Shown: piece after piece, positions 18,488 through 28,925 of the stretch
Position numbering within the stretch: position 1 is the stretch's first letter
How the letters are laid out: every line of letters begins with the position of its first letter
Source of the DNA: Torymus aiolomorphi
Taxonomy: Eukaryota; Arthropoda; Insecta; Hymenoptera; Torymidae
Length of the DNA: 64,000 bases
Direction of reading: 5' to 3'
NCBI GenBank assembly: GCA_036365515.1
Contig: CM070874.1
Location: forward strand, 38,738,083-38,802,082
Program-made: the position numbers and the translations under genes
The notes under the pieces: generated by a model
What the model saw: the letters and a program-made list of their open reading frames with translations, nothing else
The model's database searches: none
Told to the model about the DNA's origin: nothing

Positions 18488-21400
18488 TTATTTATTATTA
18501 TAATATTTATTCACGACGTTCTCCGGTGTGATGTCACCTGTCTTCGTCTGTAGTCTGTGTCTCGCGACTATCCAGCGGGGGCACACGAAAAATGTGTGCT
18601 CCGCGTCGTCTCTATTATGTCCGCAGTACCTGCAGAACGGGGTCGTTACCTTCCCCATCCGATGCAGATACTGGCGGAAGTATCCGTGTCCGGATAGGAA
18701 CTGGGTCAGGTAAAAATTCACCTCCCCAGCTCCTCTCTTATGCCAGAGTCGCACGTCCGTTATGAGGCGTCTCGTCCACTTGACTTTGTCGCTATCTGTC
18801 CATCGCGTTTGCCAGGATGTCAGCGTCGTCGTCCGTGCGTCTATGGAGGCCCTCGCTCTTCCCCTTTCTTCGCTGTACTCGTAGATCCTCTTCCGCTCAA
18901 GAGCGAGAAGGTCTACTGGGACAACCCCTGCGATCACTAGTACCGCCACCTCTGCGACGGTGCGGTACGCGCACGCGATTCGCAGCGCTCCCAGTCTTTG
19001 TACCGCCGCGATCTTTTTGCGGTACTTCTCTATTCGCGTCTCGTCCGCCCATATCTCGGCCCCATAAAGGAGCATCGAGTTGATCACTGTCATAAGCAGT
19101 CGTCGTACGCTCGGTCTCGGTCCCTTCGTATTTGCCATGAGGCGGGCGAGGGCGGCGGTCTTTAACGCCGCTCTCTCAGCGACGCCACGTATGTGCGGCC
19201 AGAAGGTCATCCTCGTATCCAGGGTCACCCCCAGGTATTTGGCGGACCGTCCAGGATGCACAACGGACGTCCCCACCGTCATGGGTATCGTCGTGTCTAT
19301 CCGTTTCCTAGTTAGGTATAGTAACTCCGTCTTTTGCATGGCCAGCTGTAGTCCCCGACTTTGCATCCATTCGTCCACCCGTCTCATGGCTTGGGTCAGC
19401 CTCATCTGAGCCAGTTGTGTATCCTTGGTCGTGATGACGATGACCAGATCGTCTGCGTAGCCGACCAGATAGACCCCTGGCGGCATCGGAAGATCCAACA
19501 CCTCATCGTAACCTACGTTCCAAATATCGGGGCCAAGGATCGAGCCCTGCGCTACTCCCGCCGTCATTTTTCTTTTCTTAACCCCAGTCTGCGTCCCGTA
19601 CGTAATGTAACGGTCTCGTAGATAGTCCTTGAGGATTCGGAGAAGGTATGGGGGCAGCGGGAAAGCGTCGGAGAATGCCCGCACGATGTCCGTCCACCTC
19701 ACCGAATTGAAAGCGTTTCGTACGTCGAGTGTTGCCATGAGCACTATTGGCCTGTTCTTGTGGGGTCTAGTCTGTGCTCTGTCAAAGGAGTCGATCACTT
19801 TTTGGATCGCTCCTATCGTCGACCGTCCTTGTCTGAACCCGTACTGTCTGTCGTTCAGGCCGCCAGCGTCCCGAACCGCCTGTTGGATTCGCGGTCTCAG
19901 GAGCATTTCGAAGAGCTTGCCAAGTGTATTCAGCAAGCTCAGCGGTCTGTAGGATGACGGCGAGTCCGGGTCCCCACCCTTTCCTTTGTCAATGAGGATC
20001 AGTCGCGCCGTCTTCTAATCTTTGCTGAACACGCCCTCCGCCAGGCATGTATTATATAGGTTCAGGAGTATCCCCGGGCGTCGTTTTGCAACAATCCCGA
20101 GGATTTCCGCTGGGATACCGTCCGGACCTGGTGCCTTCTCCGCCGGGAGCTGCGCAACAGCCAAGCTGAGCTCACTCCGGGTGAACTCATGCACCTCGTC
20201 GCCGCCAGTATCGTAGTCCCCCCACCCTTGTTCAAAGTGTGTAGGGAAGAGTCCGTCAATGATTCTGTCCATCGTTTCTTCGTCCCTGACTACCGGTGGA
20301 TTGTTGCCTCCCAGGTTGCGGGTGACGATCTTGTAACCCGCTCCCCAAGGGTCTGAGTCCACCTCGTTAATCAGTTTGGTCCAACTTTCCTTTTTACTGT
20401 CATTGCTAGCGCGCCTCAGTTCTTTGCGCGCTACCCGGTACTCCTCCGAGTGGGCCATCGCGTCCGCTCTGTCGCGGGCGCGCTGGGCCCTCCGTCGGAG
20501 CCGTAGGCATTCGCGTCGGAGGCGCGCGATATCTTCGGTCCACCAGTACACCGGTTCTTTGTCACGTCTCGTCCGTTTTCTTGGCATAGAGGCGTCACAG
20601 AGTCGTCTCAAGAGCCCCGACGTTCCCTCTGTTAGCTTTTCAGCCTTTTCCCTACCACCGATGCCGCGAGGGATCGCCGTTGTCGGGTCCGGTTCACTGT
20701 CCAGCTGTGCCGTCAGTTTGTCAACGTCTAGTTTTTTCATGTTCCATCCCGCGGGAGTTTGGGCGGTCCCTGTTCTGTTCTGTGCTTTGTCGGTCACTCC
20801 GAAGATGATGTACTGGTGGTCGCTGGCCGTGTAGCCCTCGAACACCCGCCACCCCTCGACATTTCGGAGAAGCCCAGTCGTCACAAAGGTCACGTCTGGG
20901 ATGGATGCGCCATAGCCGGGTCTCCTGTATGTCGTCGCCTGTCCCACGTTTGCTACTGTTAGGTCTAGCCTCGCGGCCAATTCCAACAGCAGCCGTCTAC
21001 GTTTGTTCGTCGTCGTCATGCCCCACTCAATGGCTCTGGCGTTAACGTCCTCCGCGAAGATAACGGGGCCGGGGATGCCCCTAAGCGCGTCCTCGAGGGC
21101 CGCCACCTTTCGTTGGAACTCCGCGGCGCTAGAGTTCGGAGTAAGATACACGCTGACATACGTCACATCAGACACCCGAGCCCAGACGTAGTCCTCGCCC
21201 CTCCCTTGGCTTGTGATACGCGATCTGGCCCGCCCCCGGAACCACAGCGCCGCAGAACGGGAGGTATTAACGAACCAAGTCGGGCTGTCTCTGTCTCTGT
21301 ACGGCTCGCTTATCATTATAACGTCCGCGTTCATCTCCTCGGCAAGCTGGGGCAGTAAGGCATGAGCCAGGCTACTGCCGTTCAAGTTGCCTTGGAGCAC
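18488..21400 (-). pseudogene. Non-LTR ORF2: endonuclease plus reverse transcriptase, one stop codon
   Basis: The N-terminal third is an exonuclease-endonuclease-phosphatase domain with SEPYRD, FAEDVNARAIEWG and the SDH motif (TASDHQYIIFGV). Reverse transcriptase motifs follow: APGPDGIPAEIL, YGFRQGRST, LDVRNAFNSV, AGVAQGSILGP and the catalytic GYADDLVIVI. The C-terminus has CRYCGHNRDDAEHTFFVC. The frame is open except for TAG at 20015-20017, where a Trp (TGG) is expected. The last residues are encoded by A+T-rich flank, so the C-terminus is cut off. The start codon is uncertain: the first plausible one, GTG near 21400, follows the ORF1 stop in another frame, so reinitiation or an upstream overlap start is possible. 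It would nick target DNA and copy the RNA into it. Confidence 0.92.
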
Positions 21401-21413
21401 TGTCGTCGTCTTG

Positions 21414-22790
21414 TTAAGTGCGAACGGTCCTCTGTCTCGCTCTTGCCTCCGTCAGCGCTGTTTTGAATGCGGTGCAGAGCGCCGTGCCCGGAACGTGAGC
21501 TGCCCCTCCGCCTTCCTGTGATGGGCACAAGAAACAGAGGGGAGCACCCGCGCAGGCCCCAGCCCTGTGTCCATTTTTTCCACACTTCCAACAGCAGTCG
21601 CGTCTGTCCGGTCCTTTACAGTTTGTACGGTAATGGCCGTAGTCGAGACACTTGTAGCATCTCGGCACCATCAGTCGGGCCCTCACTCGGCAGCTGACAA
21701 ACCCTATCTTTATACGTCCCATCTCGAGTAGCCGTGTCGCGTCTCGGTCTCCGAGCTCGCAGATAGCCATCTTCTGTCCTCGGCTGTTTGGCCCGAGGAC
21801 CGAGACCCGTCTATCCGCGCCCGGGTTCAGTACTCCGTCTAGTGCGATTCGTACTTCGTCAGTATCTGTAAGGCAATCCAGGTCCAGTATCTCCAGGGTC
21901 ACTTTTCGGGTCATGTCCATGATTGTCCCCTGTTCGCCTAGCATCTCCAGGAGACATCCACTCAGGTTTCCGTGAGTGCTTCCATCTCCTTTGGTGCGTA
22001 CTAGTGCGGCGCCGCCCTTCGTCTTTGTGACTCCTCTGATTTGGAGGTTGTTATCAGAGGTGTCAACCGTACGTAGCGTCTGCACCACGTCCGCGAAGGT
22101 CTTGCCGTCTTTGGGCACGATTAGCACTACGCCGCCCCGTTGTTTAGAGGCCTTGCAGTTTGGACGTAGTGGCGGTCTTGGGCCCTCCATTGCTTTTTTC
22201 TTCTTTTTCTTCTTTTTGTTCTCCATAGTTTTCCAGCCTTCTTGGGGATTTTCACCTGTGCCTACTTGGGTTTCAACCAGGTCCCCTCTGTCGTCTGATA
22301 CCTGGATTTGGGGGCGTTGGATGTTGCTGGCAGTCTTCTTCTTCTTGGTTTTTTGGGTCACAGGCTGTGATTCTGGACTGTCCCCTGCACCTCTACGCCG
22401 TTTGGGAAGCCTGATTGTACGGGCCGTCCTCTTGGCTTCTTCGCGTGCGGTTTGGAGTACCGCCAGCAGAGCCCTGAGCGTCTTCAGCCCCTCTTTAACA
22501 TCTTTGGAGATGTTCTTCTGCTTCTCCGTTGCTCTCTCCATTATTTTAATCTCAGCCAGCATGCTGCTTACGGTTTTATCTACCTCGTGCTCCAAGTTGG
22601 AGGGCCCTGTGACGTCGTCAGGCGACGTGCCAGAGGTGCTAGAGTCGCTGATGACGCTATAAAAGCTTGACGTGCTGGCTGCTCTATGTCTGATCTCCTG
22701 AGTGTTGCCTGGTGTCAGGTACTCGGTGTTGGGCGGGACACCCGATGCAGTTTGCGCTCTAACTGCGTTTTCTGTACTTTTGTCTTGCAT
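21414..22790 (-). CDS. Non-LTR ORF1: zinc-knuckle RNA-binding protein (458 aa)
   Basis: ATG-started and uninterrupted. The N-terminal half is polar, with a possible coiled-coil around residues 65-115, nuclear-localisation-like basic patches (KRRR near 130; KTKKKK; a run of eight lysines near 195). Three CCHC-type zinc knuckles lie at about 378-439 (CYKCLDYGHYRTNC, CWKCGKNGHRAGAC, CFLC...H...C). In R1-clade elements this protein packages element RNA. It ends just before ORF2 begins in another frame. It could still make protein if the element were transcribed. Confidence 0.9.
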   Translation of the reverse strand: MQDKSTENAVRAQTASGVPPNTEYLTPGNTQEIRHRAASTSSFYSVISDSSTSGTSPDDVTGPSNLEHEVDKTVSSMLAEIKIMERATEKQKNISKDVKEGLKTLRALLAVLQTAREEAKRTARTIRLPKRRRGAGDSPESQPVTQKTKKKKTASNIQRPQIQVSDDRGDLVETQVGTGENPQEGWKTMENKKKKKKKKAMEGPRPPLRPNCKASKQRGGVVLIVPKDGKTFADVVQTLRTVDTSDNNLQIRGVTKTKGGAALVRTKGDGSTHGNLSGCLLEMLGEQGTIMDMTRKVTLEILDLDCLTDTDEVRIALDGVLNPGADRRVSVLGPNSRGQKMAICELGDRDATRLLEMGRIKIGFVSCRVRARLMVPRCYKCLDYGHYRTNCKGPDRRDCCWKCGKNGHRAGACAGAPLCFLCPSQEGGGAAHVPGTALCTAFKTALTEARARQRTVRT

Positions 22791-23545
22791 TTTGTTTTTT
22801 ATACTCTCCTGAAAACTAACTTCGTGTGGGTTGTGTTGTGTTGGTCAGAGTACCTTCGGCCTAGGATCAGGGGCATCCGCCGGCGTACTCCCGGGAAGTT
22901 CCGCCACCCCGGTAGGCCGCAGTGGCCTCGTCGGAGCCCCCCACACCTCGCAGCAGCGTCCCACCCGGGAACCACCCGGCACTGATACGGGAGAGGGATT
23001 ATACACCGTTATGCAGGGCAGCCTCCCTGCTGGTTAATGCAGGGTTCGAGCCCCTCACTACCGGCGGCCCAGGAGCGCTCCGGCCACTATCCGATGGCGG
23101 CCGGATTGGTTTTATCCGGTGTACCCTCTGCGGGCCGGGGTTGCGGGACCGCAAGCCAGCACAGCGAAGCTCGTAGTCCGTCGTCCAAAGGTTCTGCTGT
23201 GCAAGTGTCGTGCGTGTTCGTCTGTCAGTGTACTGCGTGTTAAAGGTGTTGTGTGTTTCTTTCTTTGTGATGAGTGGCTGTAGCAGAGTCAGGTACCACT
23301 ATTCTTGACTCTTTTTCCCTTCTCGCTTAATGAAGCTCGGAGGTTCCCTTTTTAGGCTCCGCGCCCCACACGGGAAGGGTGTAACCCGTGACCCAGAGCC
23401 TCCGTCAGCCGTTTCTGTTGTAGCGTTGCTGTTGGAAGCATTGACGCGACAGAAGACGTTTCCAGCTGTCACGTACGTGGACGTGGAGGTTGAGGATTTA
23501 CCTGTATCGGGTTACCCCTTTACAGACTATGACAGCCGATCTAGT
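22791..23545 (-). other. 5' untranslated region of the non-LTR element
   Basis: About 755 bp upstream of ORF1, G+C-rich, without a supported gene. It would contain the internal promoter of such an element. The edge is placed where the composition changes to A+T-rich DNA before the A run at about 23554-23570. Confidence 0.6.
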
Positions 23546-23637
23546 TAAGTTATAAAAAAAAAAAAAAAAGTTATCAAAAAAGAGCATAACTCTTAATCGA
23601 GTTAAACATCCCAGTCATGTCATGTCTTAGGACGTGA

Positions 23638-24023
23638 CAAAAATATAAATATAACAATTAGAAAAAAATTTCTTAATTATTTAATTTAATTAAATTATTT
23701 ATTTTTAAATTTTAATATGAATGGATTTTATGTATATAATAATTAAATTTTAATATAAAAGATTGATCTAGTTAAGATATATATACCCTATTTATACTAT
23801 TAAGTCCAAGGCATTTTGGAGAAAATTGTTTATGTCATTTTTTAAGTGTAATTTTTAAAATATTGTATACAGAATTTTTATGATTATTTATAAATTATTA
23901 AATTTTTTTATATAATAAATTATAAAGTTTATTCTGATTAACTGGAACAATTTACGAGGTGAATTTATTGAGATACAAGGCCTTTTCTTTTATTTGTAGG
24001 GGGAGTTTATTGAATCATATATA

Positions 24024-24087
<64 letters not shown>

Positions 24088-24890
24088 TTATATAAAATAT
24101 TTATTTATTTTATAATTAGTTATGGATAATTTTATTTATATATTATTAACTAATAACTTATAAAAATATAAATATAACAATTAGAAAAATATTCCTTAAT
24201 TATTTAATTTAATTAAATTATTTATTTTTAAATTTTAATATGAATGTATTTTATGTATATAATAATTAAATTTTAATATAAAAGATTGATCTAGTTAAGT
24301 TATATATACCCTATTTATACTATTAAGTCCAAGGCATTTTGGAGAAAATTGTTTATGTCAATTTTTAAGTGTAATTTTTAAAATATTGTATACAGAATTT
24401 TTATGATTATTTATAAATTATTACATTTTTTTATATAATAAATTATAAAGTTTATTCTGATTAACTGGAACAATTTACGAGGTGAATTTATTGAGATACA
24501 AGGCCTTTTTTTTTATTTGTAGGGGGAGTTTATTGCATCATATATAATTTATATATATATATATATTTATATAAAATATTTATTTATCTTATAATTAGTT
24601 ATGTATAATTTTATTTATATATTATTAACTAATAATTTATAAAAATATAAATATAACAATTAAAAAGAAATTCTTTAATTATTTAATTAAATTAAATTAT
24701 TTATTTTTAAATTTTAATATAAATGTATTTTATGTATATAATTATTAAATTTTAATATAAAAGATTGATCTAGTTAAGTTATATATACCCTATTTATACT
24801 ATTAAATCCAAGGCATTTTGGAGAAAATTGTTTATGTTAATTTTTAAGTGTAATTTTTAAAATATTGTATACAGAATTTTATGGTTATTT
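23638..24890. repeat. A+T-rich tandem repeat, three copies of about 480-520 bp
   Basis: Copies begin near 23638, 24162 and 24641 with AAAAATATAAATATAACAATTA. They share GATCTAGTTAAG(T)TATATATACCC and TTAAGTCCAAGGCATTTTGGAG. The third is cut short at about 24890, and the copies differ mostly in the length of an internal (TA)n run. Composition is like the mitochondrial DNA, so this may be a control-region repeat. I found no coding or tRNA signal to prove it. Confidence 0.8.
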
Positions 24891-24959
24891 ATAAATTTAA
24901 AATTTATAAATAAGTTAATATTAATATTTAAAGAACTAATATTTAAATGTTTTTTAATA

Positions 24960-25180
24960 TGTATGTATATTTTTCGTGTTTTGTACTTTGATACAATAAT
25001 GTAACGACGCTTTTGGCAATAACGTTGTGTATATATGTATGTATATTTTTCGTGTATTGCACTTTGATACAATAATGTAACGACGCTTTTGGCAATAACG
25101 TATGTAGGAAATATATAAACTTATGTTGGATTTGTTATGTGCACTTTGGTACAATAATGTAACGACGCTTTTGGCACAAC
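24960..25180. repeat. Three spaced copies of a 32-36 bp motif
   Basis: ACAATAATGTAACGACGCTTTTGGCA occurs three times, near 24993, 25068 and 25151, spaced 75 and 83 bp. Between the first two the spacer (TATGTATGTATATTTTTCGTG) is also repeated. No ORF or known element was identified. Confidence 0.85.
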
Positions 25181-25489
25181 TTACAATCTAGTTCTTGTTG
25201 GATCTTGAGTTGGAGGCTCGTAACGCTGGAATCCTGCAGCGGGTACCCAAGTCTCCGGTAGTTCGGCCTTAATTAACTATGCAGAGGCACGCCAGAGGAA
25301 GTTCGAGAGTGACGTTGTCTCCTCGTTCGCATGCGGTCTTATACCCGACCAGAAGATAAAAAGATGAAATAAGTATTACACGTAAGTCGGGTGCTTACGC
25401 GTAATTTCGGCAAGCGCTTACAAAACTGCTGACGGCGACCGCGATTCTATATAACCGTACGCGATATATTAGCGTGTTCGATTGCGAAA
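25181..25489. other. G+C-richer stretch before the Helitron helicase, no gene seen
   Basis: About 300 bp with mixed composition and a TATA-like CTATATAACC near 25447. It could be the remaining 5' part of the Helitron, but I see no Rep motif and no convincing 5' terminus (A before TC). Confidence 0.5.
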
Positions 25490-27614
25490 ATGTACGAAAA
25501 GTGGGTTGATGTCGTCATCATACGATGTGACGACGGATGTCACAGTATCATACGCTTAGCAGTTCATTTACCTCAACAACAGTCAATTATAATTCATGAT
25601 ATTGATGATGATGTTGCTGTGGAGGCTGCATTAAATCGAACCATTACATTATTAGCTTATTTTGATGTGAATAAACAAGATTTTTCAGCTAGACAATACA
25701 CTTATGCTGAAATTCCAGCTCACTATGTTTTTAAAGAACATCATGATAAAGGTCAGAAAGTTTTTAGATGGTCAAAATGGAAATCACATTATAATTGTAT
25801 CGGACGTATGCATTCCGTCAGTCCAAGTCAGGTAGAGTTATTTCGGTTAAGATTACTTTTATTAAATTGTAGCGGCGCAAAAAGTTTTGATGAATTAAAA
25901 AAGCGTTAGGTCTTATAGATGATGATGAGGAATGGAGTCGAGCTATGCAGGAAGCTGTAAGTTGGATGATGCCAGGTAGTATACATCTGTTATTTGTACG
26001 TATTTTGATTCATTGTCAACCTGTGCATCCGGACGAACTTTGGGAAAATTTTAAAGATGTTTTATCAGAAGACTTCCCAAGATTATATGGAGATCATACT
26101 AGAGCTTACAATTTAGCTTATTCCAATATTTGTGAAATGTTGATAGCTGAAGGCAATGATATTGCCAACTTTCCATCGATGCCTCAATTAGTAGTGAATA
26201 ACCATATTGAGAATAGTAATAAATTGCGTGGTAACTTGGCAGATATGGGAAATAGATAGTATTCCATGTTAAACAGGGATCAAAAAGAAATTGTTGATAA
26301 GATTTTAAGAGTATCAGATGTTATTGATTATAACAGCTCTCGGTGTTTTTATATCAATGGCCCTGGTGGATCTGGGAAAACGTTTGTATATACAACATTA
26401 TATAATTTACTAAAAAGTCAAAGCAAAAATATTTGTTTTATGGCTTTTACTGGAATCGCTGCAACATTACTACCTAAAAGAATGACGGTTCACAAAGTAC
26501 TAGCTTTGCCTGTACCTTTATTATCAGATTCTTCATCTAATATCGCTGTGCAATCAAAGGAAGGGCAATTTTTGAGGCAAACAGATGTGTTTATTTGGGA
26601 TGAGGCCCCAATGACTCCGCAATACGCATTAGAAATCATGGACAGGACTTCAAAAGATATCATGAGTAATGATTTATTGTTTGGTGGTAAAATTGTCATT
26701 TAAGTGGAGATTTTAGACATTTATTACCTATATTACCACGAAGCATTCGAAGTGAAGTTATAAATTTATCTATCAAAAGTAGTATTTTGTGGAATGTGTT
26801 TCATAAATTTAAGTTAACGACTAATATGAGAGCTATAGATGAAGATATTACATTTTCAAAATTTGTTTTGGATGGGGGAAATGGTGATTTAAATGATAAC
26901 AATGATAATATTGATATTCCTGAATGATCTATAACTACTAATTCTAATTTCATTAATTGTATGTATGGACATTTGATAAGAAAACACCTTTATGATGAAA
27001 TGTGCTCATCGGTTATATTAGCTGCACGAAATATAGACGTGAACGAAATTAATAAAACTGTCGTATCGTTATTAGATAGCTATAATGAACGTATATATAC
27101 GAGTGTTGATTCCGCTGATCATTGTAATGATAATGGTTTAATGGGTGAAGAAATTTTACCAGAATATCTTAATTCATTGAATCCACAAAATTTACCACCT
27201 CATGAATTGCATTTAGGAATAAATTCTACTGGTATGCTTATGAGAAATATTAGTATACATGAAGGATTATGTAATGGAACACGATTAAGAATTTTAGATT
27301 TAAATAATAATTTATTGAAATGTAAAATTTTAGCGGGGGATAAAGAGGGTCAAGTTGTTTTTTTAAATCGCATTACTTTATGTTCTGATAATGAGTATCC
27401 TTTTACTTTCAAAAGAAAACAGTTTCCAATAAAATTGGCTCAGGGCCAAACATTTTCAAATGTATTAATTGATTTACAAAAAGATTTTTTTAGTCACGGA
27501 CATTTATATGTTGCAATTTCGCGTGTCCGTTCTTGGAGTGGATTAAAATTCTATTTAGGTTCTAATCGAATTAATAATAAAGTAAAAAATTACGTTTTTA
27601 AAGAAATTTTATAA
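25490..27614 (+). pseudogene. Helitron Pif1-like helicase, several disabling changes
   Basis: Segments in order: a region before the helicase (RLAVHLPQQQ, ARQYTYAEIPAHYVF, RMHSVSPSQVELFRLRLLLL) typical of Helitron proteins; LGLIDDDEEW after a frame change near 25900; Walker A GPGGSGKT with AFTGIAATLL; Walker B region VFIWDEAP; SGDFRHLLPILPRS; and a C-terminal QGQTFSNVLIDL with VAISRVRSWSGL. Damage: a deletion plus frameshift near 25905, TAG after LADMGNR (near 26257), a frameshift near 26703, TGA near 26926, and a loss of several residues before QGQTF. The product would have been the Helitron unwinding motor. Confidence 0.88.
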
Positions 27615-28160
27615 TAATAAATAGTATCTTTAATGTATGTATGTATGTATGTATGTATTATTATTATTATTATTGTTATTATTATCATTATTATTATTAG
27701 TGTACAATTTAAAATGAAGAAAATATTTACATTTATTTACATATGTTTAATATGTTTACTTTATGCAATATATACGTAAAATCGTGTTCTTTGAAATGAT
27801 ATAGAATATGTCTAGAGAATATATAGAAAGAATATGGTTTAACACGAATTATAGATAATTAAAGTGTGTAAAAATTGTTATACTTTGAGTATAACACTAT
27901 ACACACTGCACCCATGCTAGAGCCCTCTCCACTGTCTTTTTCCTAAATCTATTTGCTTTTTATTTTCCATGCTCTCTTCTATCGGCCGTATTCGAGGTCT
28001 ATTTTTGTTTTCTTTCTACGTGACAATGAAATTTGTTACACCATGTATCTAGAATTAACATTTTAATCGAATAATTAACAGTATACATTAACAAATATAT
28101 TTACGTAATGAGTCACATTACACAATTATTGTAGTCGACTCAAGAGAACACAGCGACATT
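27615..28160. other. Helitron 3' region, no gene
   Basis: Contains (TATG)n and (ATT)n microsatellites at about 27633-27700, then A+T-rich DNA without a supported ORF. Confidence 0.6.
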
Positions 28161-28163
28161 CTA

Positions 28164-28191
28164 GGCGCGCGTAGCGCGCCCAACATTCTAG
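28164..28191 (+). terminator. Helitron 3' terminus: G+C hairpin then CTAG
   Basis: GGCGCGC-GTA-GCGCGCC (28164-28180) is a perfect 7-bp hairpin, followed 7 nt later by CTAG (28188-28191) and a T. A short hairpin just upstream of a CTRR end is the standard Helitron 3' signature. An extra CATTCTAG occurs just before the hairpin. Confidence 0.75.
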
Positions 28192-28455
28192 TTATACAAT
28201 AAAACTGATTTTTGATGGTTATAGTAGTGGGTTTCGATAATTTTTGCACACTCCCCACAGATTCTTTACTTAATACCCTCTTAAAGTAAATATTTTTACT
28301 ATTTACTATCCAGCTAGTATGTTTTGAATATGCATTGTATGTAATATTTACTCTAAGAGAGTATTATTGTTGAGTAAAAAATCTGTGGGACCATGGGAAA
28401 ATTATGGAATCCAACTACCATAACCGACAAAAATCAGTTTTAATGTATAATAAGA
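28192..28455. mobile_element. Palindromic MITE with arms of about 95 bp
   Basis: The left arm starting TATACAATAAAACTGATTTTT and the right arm ending AAAAATCAGTTTTAATGTATA are inverted copies, sharing the GGTTAT(A/G)GTAGT and CCCACAGATT segments. The left arm starts exactly at the Helitron 3' end, and its outermost bases (TTTCTTAT-like, present on the other arm) are missing there. A further single arm lies at about 28845-28925. A TA-type (Tc1/mariner-like) origin is possible, not shown. Confidence 0.75.
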
Positions 28456-28844
28456 AATAGAAAAGCAGTATCATTGTATAAGAAGACAATCAAAATTTCT
28501 TTGCAATAAATCCAATCAATTTACAGAAAGAAAAGAAATGACATTAGCACATTAAGAATTTCATGTCTTTATTGTAGAACAATAAGCTTTTCTAGTATTC
28601 AATTCCAGCAAAAAATTAGTTTTATTAAACTTAAAAATAATTAACAACAAAAGTAATATATATTTATTGCTGTTTATTATTAATTATTTTTTGGTTTATT
28701 AAAACAAATTTTTTGCGTGAAGGTAACACTAACAAATTTATTGTTCAACGATAAAAACATGAAATTTTTAGTGTGTTAATGTCATGTTTTTCCTCTTTGG
28801 GAATTGGAATTTTTATTGTAGTTCTTGTATAATTATGTTGATTT

Positions 28845-28925
28845 TTATTTCTTATTGTACAATAAAACTGACTCTTGGGGGTTATGGTAGTGAATTTCCA
28901 TAATCTTTTCACGCTTCTACAGAGA
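28845..28925. repeat. Single arm of the same MITE family
   Basis: TTTCTTATTGTACAATAAAACTGA and GGTTATGGTAGTGAATTTCCATAATC match the arm of the 28192-28455 MITE. No partner arm follows. Confidence 0.65.

Larger units (their letters stand above)
18460..23545 (-). mobile_element. R1-clade-like non-LTR retrotransposon, minus strand
   Basis: Two overlapping ORFs on the minus strand: ORF1 with three zinc knuckles, ORF2 with an AP-endonuclease-like domain, reverse transcriptase and a C-terminal CCHC motif, and no RNase H seen. This layout fits the R1 clade (R1, TRAS, SART, Waldo and relatives). It is much richer in G+C than its surroundings. The 5' side is near 23545, followed on the plus strand by a run of about 16 A. 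The 3' side is abrupt: ORF2 codons run into A+T-rich sequence at about 18510 with no 3' untranslated region, so the 3' end seems to be lost. Confidence 0.9.
25490..28191 (+). mobile_element. Decayed Helitron (helicase part and 3' terminus)
   Basis: A Pif1-like helicase reading on the plus strand is followed about 575 bp later by a Helitron-type 3' end. The replication-initiator (Rep) domain that should precede the helicase is absent, so the element is 5' deleted or truncated. The 3' end is followed by T, as expected for insertion between A and T. Confidence 0.8.

Noticed and set aside
18528..22670. Numerous plus-strand frames opposite the non-LTR element
   Set aside because: Shadow frames of the G+C-rich ORF1 and ORF2.
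25440..25456. CTATATAACC as a Helitron 5' terminus
   Set aside because: The base before TC is T, not A, and there is no other evidence for a 5' end here.
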